A stretch of 64,000 nucleotides of DNA, taken from Sternotherus odoratus (taxonomy: Eukaryota > Chordata > Testudines > Kinosternidae). Position numbers and translations under genes: made by a program. The notes below the pieces were generated by a model. The model ran no database searches. It was given only the letters and a program-made list of their open reading frames with translations, and was not told the origin of the DNA. The stretch lies in contig JAVMKO010000206.1 of the NCBI GenBank assembly GCA_032164245.1, forward strand, positions 328,401 through 392,400, written 5' to 3'. Below, one piece after another: positions 42,171 through 51,700 of the stretch (positions are counted from its first letter, which is position 1; each line of letters opens with the position of its first letter).

Positions 42171-44289
42171 GTGTGATGCTGGGCTAGATGGGTACGTTGT
42201 TCAGATCTGTGGGGGGGGGGGGGTGAGGGGGACCCCAACTGGATGTTGCACTGCCCGTGGGGGGCGTACAGAGCTCAGGATCAGGACTCCTTGGTTCTCT
42301 CCCCGGCTCTGGGAGGGGAGCGGGGGCTGGTGGGTTAGAGCAGGAGGGGCTGGGAGCCAGGACTCCTGGGTTCTCCTTGGTCCTCCCTCCGGCTCTGGAA
42401 GAGGAGTGGGGGCTGGGGGTTCGATCGGGGGCAGGCTGGGAGCCCGGACTCCTGGGTTCTCTCTCAGATCCTTCAGGGATCCGTGGCTATTTAGGGTGTT
42501 TCTTTGCTCCTTCTTTGCAGAAGCCGAGGGGAGCCGGCTCCCAGGACGGGGGGGGGCAGGGAATGGGGGCCCCTGCTGGCCCTTACCTAAGGACGTGCCA
42601 GCCAGTCCATGGGCGGGGAGAGAGGGGTGCTTTGTGGTCCTCACTACCCTGAAGTGCTGTGTGTAGGTGGCGCTCAACTGTGTTTAGGCGCATGTCCTAT
42701 GCCCTGTACTGCTAGCAGCTTGGGGGATTCCCCGGCACTGGTGGGTTTGGGTGCTACGAGTCTTGGCTGAGCCGACAGGCTCCAGCTGAGCCTGTGGCAT
42801 GGCCTGGAGGGAGATGGGGGGGCGACCCCCTGGTACTGACCCCTGCATTCCTGGCAGCACTGTGAGCGGCACATCCAGGGCCTGCAGAGCCGGTCACCCG
42901 GGTCCTTCCCTTTCCCAGGGGGCCGTGCAGCGGGAGGCCCGGCGGAGGCCCAGCTGGCTCAGGGGGGCCGGTCTCGTCCGCCACCCATCCCCCTGAGCCC
43001 AGCAGAGCGGAAGGTGGCGCCGGCACAGCTGGTGACAGAGCGGCTGGCGCGGCTGCAGAGGGACACCCTGCACCAGGCGGGCGTGCTCCCGAAGCAGCAA
43101 AGGTACCCCCCCCCCCAACGCTCCGCCACCCCCCAATCCCTCCCCCGCCGGGGGGCCGCGCCTGCCGCTCACCCCGGCCCTCCCCCCGCCACATGAAGGA
43201 GATGCTGCAACATACACCATAATTGGGAGATGGCGCAGTTATTGGTGCACCACAAGGAGCAGCGGCGGCGGCTGGTTGAGGACCAGGAACAGAGGTACCA
43301 GGGGACCCGGGACCCCTCGCCCGGCGCGGAGATGCGCCCACCTCTGGGGCGGGGCGGCGGGTGACCCGGGGACCCCTCGCCCGGTGCTGAGATGCGCCCA
43401 CCTCTGGGGCGGGGCGGCAGGTGACCCAGGGACCCCTCGGCCAGTGCCGAGATGCGCCCACCTCTGGGGCGGGGCGGCAGGTGACCCAGGGACCCCTCGG
43501 CCAGTGCCGAGATGCGCCCACCTCTGGGACGGGGTGGCTGGTGACCCGGGGACCCCTCGCCCGGTGCCGAGATGCGCCCACCTCTGGGGCGGGGCGGCGG
43601 GTTCCCCAGGCCAGGCTAGCCCCCACCGTGGAGCTCTGACACCCCCCCTTCTCCGCAGGTTGGCGGCGGATTGCGAGAGGAAGTCTGCCCAATCTTTTCA
43701 AGAAATGAACTTTTGGAAAAGTATCGCAGAGGGCTGGCAGCTGGAGGCCCAGCGGCATAAAAGAGTGCCAGGCTCAAATGCCAGCCCCCACCAGGTGAGT
43801 GCCGGGGGAACCCAGGAGTCCTGGCTGCCCACCACCCTGCTCTAACCACTATCCCCCACTCCCCTCCCAGAGCCGGGGAGGGAACCCAGGAGTCCTGGCT
43901 CCTAGCCCCCCCTGCTCTAACCCACCAGCCCCCACTCCTCTCCCAGAGCCGGGGAGAGAACCCAGGAGTCCTGGCTCCCAGCCCCCCCTGCTTTAACCGC
44001 TAACCCCCACTCCCTTCTCAGAGCTGGGGAGAGAACCCAGGCGTCCTGCCTCCCAGCCCCCCCCCGCTCTATCCACTAGCCCCCACTCCTCCTTGGGGGT
44101 GGTGCACGCGCGGCCCGTGGGGTGGGACGGGCTGGAGGTCCGTGCCCCTTAGCAGCCAGTCCCTTTCTCCAGCAGGGGACGCCCTCGGCCTGGCGGAGCA
44201 GAACGACGACGACTCCGAGAGCGACAGCACCACTGCCCTCCTCGCGTAAGTGCTGGGGGCGGGTGGGGGAAAGTCAGGCTGGTATGGGG

Positions 44290-44820
44290 CCACCCCGCCC
44301 CAGAGGTGGGCGCATCTCAGCGCCGGGCGAGGGGTCCCCGGGTCACCAGCCGCCCCGCCCCAGAGGTGGGCGCATCTCAGCGCCGGGTGAGGGGTCCCCA
44401 GGTCACCAGCCGCCCCGCCCCAGAGGTGGGCGCATCTCAGCGCCGGGCGAGGGGTCCCCAGGTCACCCGCCGCCCCGCCCCAGAGGTGGGTGCATCTCAG
44501 CGCCGGGCGAGGGGTCCCCGGGTCACCAGCCGCCCCGCCCCAGAGGTGGGCGCATCTCAGCGCCGGGCGAGGGGTCCCCGGGTCACCCACCGCTCCGCCC
44601 CAGAGGTGGGCGCATCTCGGCGCTGGGTGAGGGGTCCCCGGGTCACCCGCCGCCCCGCCCCAGAGGTGGGCACATCTCCGCACCGGGCGAGGGGTCCCCG
44701 GGTCACCAGCCGCCCCACCCCAGCGGTGGGCGCATCTCGGTGCTGGCTGAGGGGTCCCCGGGTCACCCGCCGCCCCGCCCCAGAGGTGGGCGCATCTCAG
44801 CGCCGGGCGAGGGGTCCTGT
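44290..44820. repeat. 60-bp minisatellite, inverted orientation, 9 copies
   Basis: Counterpart of 41,110-41,470 with three more units. This accounts for the 180-base difference in spacing between the two centrobin copies. Confidence 0.95.
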
Positions 44821-45109
44821 ATAAGCTGCTGCCCTGGAGAGGGCAGGGGGGGGGAGGTGCCACGCTGTGCCGGCCTGTCCGTGAGCCCCCCTAAACCCCT
44901 GCCCTGTTTCAGCGCCCGGCCCCTTCAGGAGCTGTCCCCGCCCGGCTCGGTGTGCGGCCTGGAGGAGCTCTTCCCCCGCTATGCCAGCCTGCGCCTGGGC
45001 ACCCCCCCCGAGCCCGCGCCCGCCGCGGAGCCCCTGCTGCTGAAGGAGGCCCTGGCGAAGGAGCGGGCCCACCGGAAGGTGAGGGGCGGGGCGGCGGGCT
45101 AGTCTCCCA

Positions 45110-45525
45110 GGAGGAGTATACCTTGGGTGGTGTGTGTGTTTACGTGTACCCGGACTGGTTGGGTGTGTGTACCTGGAGAAGGGTGTACCCGGGGTGGCGT
45201 GTGTGTTTATATGTACCGGGGCTGGGCAGGTGGGTGTACCTGGGGATGGGTGTACCTGGGGATGGGTGTACCCGGGGTGGCGTGTGTGTTTATATGTACC
45301 GGGGCTGGGCAGGTGGGTGTATCTGGGGATGGTGTACCCGGGGTGGCGTGTGTGTTTATATGTACCGGGGCTGGGGGGGCGGGTGTACCTGGGGACGGGT
45401 GTACCCGGGGTGGGGTGTGTGTGTGTGTGTTTACACATGCTGGGTGTACACAGGCTCGGTGTGTGTTTGTGTGTACTTGGAGGGATGTGGGGTTGACTGA
45501 GGAGATCCTAACTCACGGGGTGTGA
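45110..45525. repeat. GTGTGTTTATATGTACC-type minisatellite (copy B)
   Basis: Partner of 41,755-42,170; one base is missing near 45,332 relative to copy A. Confidence 0.9.
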
Positions 45526-47563
45526 TGCTGGGCTAGATGGGTACGTTGTTCAGATCTGTGGGGGGGGGGTGGGGTGAGGGGGACCCCAACTGGATGTTGC
45601 ACTGCCCGTGGGGGGCGTACAGAGCTCAGGATCAGGACTCCTTGGTTCTCTCCCCGGCTCTGGGAGGGGAGCGGGGGCTGGTGGGTTAGAGCAGGAGGGG
45701 CTGGGAGCCAGGACTCCTGGGTTCTCCTTGGTCCTCCCTCCGGCTCTGGAAGAGGAGTGGGGGCTGGGGTTCGATCGGGGGCAGGCTGGGAGCCCGGACT
45801 CCTGGGTTCTCTCTCAGATCCTTCAGGGATCCGTGGCTATTTAGGGTGTTTCTTTGCTCCTTCTTTGCAGAAGCCGAGGGGAGCCGGCTCCCAGGACGGG
45901 GGGGGGCAGGGAATGGGGGCCCTGCTGGCCCTTACCTAAGGACGTGCCAGCCAGTCCATGGGCGGGGAGAGAGGGGTGCTTTGTGGTCCTCACTACCCTG
46001 AAGTGCTGTGTGTAGGTGGCGCTCAACTGTGTTTAGGCGCATGTCCTATGCCCTGTACTGCTAGCAGCTTGGGGGATTCCCCGGCACTGGTGGGTTTGGG
46101 TGCTACGAGTCTTGGCTGAGCGACAGGCTCCAGCTGAGCCTGTGGCATGGCCTGGAGGGAGATGGGGGGGCGACCCCCTGGTACTGACCCCTGCATTCCT
46201 GGCAGCACTGTGAGCGGCACATCCAGGGCCTGCAGAGCCGGTCACCCGGGTCCTTCCCTTTCCCAGGGGGCCGTGCAGCGGGAGGCCCGGCGGAGGCCCA
46301 GCTGGCTCAGGGGGGCCGGTCTCGTCCGCCACCCATCCCCCTGAGCCCAGCAGAGCGGAAGGTGGCGCCGGCACAGCTGGTGACAGAGCGGCTGGCGCGG
46401 CTGCAGAGGGACACCCTGCACCAGGCGGGCGTGCTCCCGAAGCAGCAAAGGTACCCCCCCCAGCGCCCCGCCACCCCCCAATCCCTCCCCCGCCGGGGGG
46501 CCGCGCCTGCCGCTCACCCCGGCCCTCCCCCCGCCACATGAAGGAGATGCTGCAACATACACCATAATTGGGAGATGGCGCAGTTATTGGTGCACCACAA
46601 GGAGCAGCGGCGGCGGCTGGTTGAGGACCAGGAACAGAGGTACCAGGGGACCCGGGACCCCTCGCCCGGCGCGGAGATGCGCCCACCTCTGGGGCGGGGC
46701 GGCGGGTGACCCGGGGACCCCTCGCCCGGCTCCGAGATGCGCCCACCTCTGGGGCGGGCGGCGGGTGACCCGGGGACCCCTCGCCCGACACTGAGATGCG
46801 CCTACCTCTGGGGCGGCGGGTAACCCAGGCCAGGCTACCCCCCACCGTGGAGCCCCGACACTCCCCCTTCTCCGCAGGCTGGACAGGCAGGAGGAAGCGG
46901 CGCAGGAGCTGCAGGCTGGGACGAGGCAGCTGGAGGCCCAGCGTGCCGACATGGTGGCTCGGCTCCAGGCCATGATGGAGTCGCACTGGAACGAGGCCCT
47001 GCGGCTACTGACCGGAGACGCCCCCGCACAGTCCCCCCCCAAAGGCCCCCACCAGGTGAGTGCCGGGGGAACCCAGGAGTCCTGGCTGCCTGCCACCCCG
47101 CTCTAACCACTATCCCCCACTCCCCTCCCAGAGCCGGGGAGAGAACCCAGGAGTCCTGGCTCCCAGCCCCCCCACTTCCCTCCCAGAGCCAGGGAGAGAA
47201 CCCAGGAGTCCTGGCTCCCCACAGCCGGTCTTTAACCCCCCGCCTTTCTCTGCCCCGACAGCCTCCTGTCTCCTCCTCGGCAGAGCGCCCCTGCCAGCCC
47301 CACAGCCCCGCCCCGCCCAGGAAGCCGGAGGGCTGGCCGGGGGACCCCCGGAGCGGGGGGGCCGGGGATGGCGAGGCGGGGGGCTGGGCCTTCGCCCCGG
47401 CCGTGCCCCTGCAGCCCGTCGCCCAGCGCGGCTCCCTGCCAGCGGGGCGGGGCCCCGAGCGCTTCCTGCCCCCGGCGCCCGGCGCAGCTGATCTACCAGA
47501 GTGTCCCGAGCCAGCCGGGCTTCCGGCCGCTGGAGCCGCAGCTCGACGACTCGGCCGGGCCAG

Positions 47564-47790
47564 GTAGGCGGCCGGGGGTGCCCCCCCGCCCCCCTGGCCC
47601 ACCCCCCCAGCTCCTGGGAGCAGCCCCCCCCAGGCGTCCCTCGCCCGGCCGAGATGCAGCTGGCTCTGGGGTGGAGCGCAGGGATCCCCTGCCCGGCATG
47701 AGAGGGATTCACCCCCACTCTGACCCACAGCGCCCCCTAGTGCGTCTTGGGGCCAGTCCTGACTGCCCGGGGAAATCACCCCCTGCTGAG
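47564..47790. other. Intron-like stretch between centrobin exon and gypsy element
   Basis: Begins with a donor-like GTAGGC. No exon is seen before retrotransposon sequence starts. Confidence 0.4.
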
Positions 47791-48700
47791 CCCCGGCTGG
47801 GCTCGGTACACCTCCAGTGCATCCACGGGGACATCCAGCCCTACCCCTGCGCCCAAGTCCAACTACGGGTCGCGGGGGTTACGCGACTAATGCTGGTGGG
47901 GCTGGCACCTTGACTTGCCTACCCCGTGATCCTAGGACGAGATTGGCCCGACTTCCGGACGTCCTCCGCACCGCCGCCGTGGGGGACGCTGCGCTAATCT
48001 CCGTGCTGGAAACCCACCCCCCTGGGGCCCGGGACCCCTCGGAGGGAGACCCCGACGTCGAGGAACCCATACTGGAGCCGGGGGAACCCTGCCCGGAGAA
48101 TCCTGACGAGCGGCCAAGGTTCACCGACTTCTGTCGAGACCAGAGGGCCGACTCGACCCTGCGACACGCCTATGAGCAGCTGGCAGTGGTCGATGGGGCC
48201 GTGGTGGATGCACGTCGAGCTCGCCAATGGCCCCGCTTCGAACTACGGCGGGACCGACTTGAGTCGGACCCCCGCACCGGCCAGCTCCGAGCACAGTTGC
48301 TCGTGCCGCGAGTCCACCGCAGGGCAGTGATGCACCTCGCCCATGACATCCCGGCGGCGGGACACCTGGGCCATGAGAAGACGGCCGCCCGGATCCTGGC
48401 CCGCTTCTTCTGGCCCGGGGTACATCAAGAAGTAAGGAACTACTGTCTGTCCTGCCCCGCCTGCCAACGTGCCGCGCCTGCCCGGACTCCGAAGGCCCCC
48501 CTGGTCCCTATGCCAATAATTGAAACGCCCTTTGAGCGCGTCGCTATGGACCTGATCGGACCACTCCCCAAAAGTACCACGGGGTTCCAGCATGTGCTGG
48601 TCCTGGTCGATTATGCCACCCGCTTCCCGGAGGCCGTGCCCCTGCGGAGTATCACCGCCTGGGCAATCGCAGATGAACTGGTAAAGATCTTCGCCCGGGG
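47790..48700 (+). pseudogene. Ty3/gypsy pol fragment: protease end then integrase (Gmr1-like order)
   Basis: First comes a protease C-terminal segment (CIHGDIQPYPCAQVQL, YPVILGRDWP), interrupted by a TGA. Then, one base out of frame, comes an integrase: a linker (RPRFTDFCRDQRADSTLRH), the zinc-binding module (MHLAHDIPAAGHLGHEK with CLSCPACQR, i.e. HHCC), and the catalytic core start (ERVAMDLIGPLP, VLVDYATRFPEAVPL) with the first catalytic aspartate. Reverse transcriptase and RNase H are absent between protease and integrase. In most Ty3/gypsy elements integrase comes last; protease-integrase adjacency is the mark of Gmr1-like elements. The frame enters the minisatellite after ELVKIFARG, so the second catalytic Asp and the Glu are lost. 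Confidence 0.8.
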
Positions 48701-51700
48701 GGCGGGGCCTGGCGGGATGCGTGCGCAGCCCCCTCCAGCAAGGGGGGGCACGTGAGGGGGCGGGGCCTGGGCGCGAGGGGGTGGGCCTGGCGGCATGCGT
48801 GCGCAGCCCCGTCCAGCGTGGGGGGGGGGGCGAGGGGGCGGGGCCTTGGCGCGAGGGGGAGGGGCCTGGGGGGATGCGTGCGCAGCCCCCTCCAGCGAGG
48901 GGGGGCACGTGAGGGGGCGGGGCCTTGGCGCGAGGGGGCGGGGCCTGGCGGGATGCGTGCGCAGCCCCCCTCCAAGGCGGGGGGGGCGCGAGGGGGCGGG
49001 GCCTGGCGGGATGCGTGCGCAGCCCCCTCCAGCGAGGGAGGCGCGAGGGGGCGGGGCCTGGCGGGATGCGTGCGCAGCCCCCCTCCAAGGCGGGGGGGGC
49101 GCGAGGGGGCGGGGCCTGGCGGGATGCGTGCGCAGCCCACTCCTGCGCGGGGGGGGCCGCGAGGGGGCGGGGCCTTGCGGGATGCGTGCGCAGCCCCCTC
49201 CAGCGAGGGGGGGCACGTGAGGGGGCGGGGCCTGGACGCGAGGGGGCGGGGCCTGGCGGGATGCGTGCGCAGTCCCCTCCAGCGAGGGGGGGCACGTGAG
49301 GGGGCGGGGCCTGGGCGCGAGGGGGCGGGGCCTGGCGGGATGCGTGCGCAGCCCCGTCCAGCGCGGGGGGGGCGCGAGGGGGCGGGGCCTGGGCGCGAGG
49401 GGGAGGGGCCTGGCGGGATGCGTGCGCAGACCCCTCCAGGGCGGGGGGGGCCCGCGAGGGGGCGGGGCCTTGCGGGATGCGTGCGCAGCCCCCTCCAGCG
49501 AGGGAGGGCACGTGAGGGGGCGGGGCCTGGGCGCGAGGGGGCGGGGCCTGGCGGGATGCGTGCGCAGCCCCCTCAGCGAGGGGGGCACGTGAGGGGGCGG
49601 GCCCTGGGCGCGAGGGGGCGGGGCCTGGCGGGATGCGTGCGCAGCCCCGTACAGCGCGGGGGGGGCGCGAGGGGGCGGGGCCTTGGCGCGAGGGGGCGGG
49701 GCCTGGCGGGATGCGTGCGCAGCCCCCTCCAGCGAGGGGGGGCACGTGAGGGGGCGGGGCCTGGGCGCGAGGGGGCGGGGCCTGGCGGGATGCGTGCGCA
49801 GCCCCCCTCCAAGGCGGGGGGGCGCGAGGGGGCGGGGCCTGGCGGGATGCGTGCGCAGCCCCCTCCAGCGAGGGGGGGGCACGTGAGGGGGCGGGGCCTG
49901 GGCGCGATGGGGCGCGGCCTGGCGGGATGCGTGCGCAGCCCCGTCCAGCGCGGGGGGGGGGCGCGAGGGGGCGGGGCCTTGGCGCGAGGGGGCGGGGCCT
50001 GGCGGGATGCGTGCGCAGCCCCCTCCAGCGAGGGGGGCACGTGAGGGGGCGGGGCCTTGGCGCGAGGGGGCGGGGCCTGCCGGGATGCGTGCGCAGCCCC
50101 CCCTCCAAGGCGGGGGGGGCGCGAGGGGGCGGGGCCTGGCGGGATGCGTGCGCAGCCCCCTCCAGCGAGGGGGGCACGTGAGGGGAAGGGGCCTGGGCGC
50201 GAGGGGGCGGGGCCTGGCGGGATGCGTGCGCAGCCCCACTCCAAGGCGGGGGGGGCGCGAGGGGGCGGGGCCTGGCGGATGCGTGCGCAGCCCCCCTCCA
50301 AGGCGGGGAGGGCGCGAGGGGGCGGGGCCTGGCGGGATGCGTGCGCAGCCCCCCTCCAAGGCTGGGAGGGCGCGAGGGGGCGGGGCCTGGCGGGATGCGT
50401 GCGCAGCCCCCTCCAGCGCGGGGGGGGCGCGAGGGGGCGGGGCCTGGCGGGATGCGTGCGCAGCCCGCTCCAGCGCGGGGGGGGGGCGCGCGAGGGCGGG
50501 GCCTGGCGGGATGCGTGCGCAGCCCCTTCCACCGCGGGGGGGGCGCGAGGGGGCGGGGGCCTGGCGGGATGCGTGCGCAGCCCCCCTCCAAGGCGGGGGG
50601 GGGCGCGAGGGGGCGGGGCCTGGCGGGATGCATGCGCAGCCCCCCTCCAAGGCGGGGGGGGCGCGAGGGGGCGGGGCCTGGCGGGATGCGTGCGCAGCCC
50701 CCTCCAGCGCGGGGGGGGCGCGAGGGGCGGGGCCTGGGCGCGAGGGGGCGGGGCCTGGCGGGATGCGTGCGCAGCCCCCTCCAGCGAGGGGGGGCACGTG
50801 AGGGGGCGGGGCCTGGCGCGAAGGGGCCGGGCCTTGCGGGATGCGTGCGCAGCCCCCTCCAGCGAGGGGGGGCGCGAGGGGCGGGGCCTGGGCGCGAGGG
50901 GGCGGGGCCTGGCGGGATGCGTGCGCAGCACCTCCAGCGAGGGGGGCGCGAGGGGGCGGGGCCTGGCGGGATGCGTGCGCAGCCCCCCTCCAAGGCGGGG
51001 GGGGCGCGAAGGGGCGGGGCCTGGCGGGATGCGTGCGCAGCCCCCTCCAGCGAGGGGGGGCACGTGAGGGGGCGGGGCCTGGGCGCGAGGGGGTGGGGCC
51101 TGGCGGGATGCGTGCGCAGCCCCGTCCAGCACGGGGGGGGCGCGAGGGGGCGGGGCCTTGGCGCGAGGGGCGGGGCCTGGCGGGATGCGTGCGCAGCCCC
51201 CTACAGCGAGGGGGGCACGTGAGGGGGCGGGGCCTGGGCGCGAGGGGGCGGGGCCTGGCGGGATGCGTGCGCAGCCCCCCTCCAAGGCGGGGGGGCGCGA
51301 GGGGCGAGGCCTGGCGGGATGTGTGCGCAGCCCCCTCCAGCGAGGGGGGGCACGTGAGGGGGGCGGGGCCTGGGCGCGAGGGGGGCGGCGCCTGGCGGGA
51401 TGCGTGCGCAGCCCCCTCCAGCGAGGGGGGGCACGTGAGGGGGCGGGGCCTGGGCGCGAGGGGGCGGGGCCTGGCGGGATGCGTGCGCAGCCGCGTCCAG
51501 CGCGGGGGGGGGGCGCGAGGGGGCGGGGCCTTGGCGCGAGGGGGAGGGGCCTGGCGGGATGCGTGCGCAGCGCCCTCCAGCGAGGGGGGTCACGTGAGGG
51601 GGCGGGGCCTGGGCGCGAGGGGGCGGGGCCTGGCGGGATGCGTGCGCAGCCCCGTCCAGCGCGGGGGGGGCGAGGGGGCGGGGCCTGGGCGCGAGGGGGC

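Larger units (their letters stand above)
41006..43794 (+). pseudogene. CNTROB: Centrobin exons, tandem copy A (with lesions)
   Basis: Exons recognisable as centrobin, a daughter-centriole coiled-coil protein: 41,006-41,075 (ESDSTTALLA), 41,563-41,728 (ARPLQELSP, GLEELFPRYASL, ending AHRK) and 42,858-43,102 (HCERHIQGLQSR, then TERLARLQ). The last appears to have swallowed a shrunken intron: a polypyrimidine-CAG acceptor survives inside it at 42,918. A large internal coiled coil present in mammals is missing there. The next exon (43,195-43,294) has AT instead of AG at its acceptor and a 1-base frameshift. It is followed by a module I exon c (43,659-43,794) rather than centrobin's own. Identification rests on remembered mammalian centrobin motifs. 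Confidence 0.7.
40250..46660. repeat. 3.17-kb tandem segmental duplication of the centrobin region
   Basis: 40,250-43,420 and 43,420-46,660 align base for base over long stretches (module I exon c, the 76-bp unit block, all centrobin exons, the GTGTGT block). The junctions lie in the 60-bp minisatellite, as expected for unequal crossover. Differences are mostly repeat copy number and single bases (for example GTGAGT versus GTAAGT after the DALGLAEQ exon), so it is recent. Confidence 0.9.
44176..47563 (+). pseudogene. CNTROB: Centrobin exons, tandem copy B (with C-terminal exons)
   Basis: Same exons as copy A, offset by 3,170-3,350 bases: 44,176-44,245, 44,913-45,078, 46,206-46,450, and the broken 46,540-46,639. 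They are followed by centrobin's own exon c, 46,878-47,055 (QLEAQRADMVARLQAMMESH), and a proline-rich exon, 47,262-47,563 (PSQPGFRPLEPQLDDS). The AT acceptor and frameshift in the 46,540 exon are shared with copy A, so they predate the duplication. The 47,262 exon seems to change frame before PSQPGF. The real gene would continue beyond, but a gypsy element and the minisatellite follow. Either a pseudogene, or a diverged gene that skips the broken exon. Confidence 0.7.

Noticed and set aside
36000..47230. The CCAGGACTCCTGGGTTCTC blocks as exons
   Set aside because: They recur about every 76 bases in both orientations, with no consistent frame or splice sites; they are interspersed repeat units.
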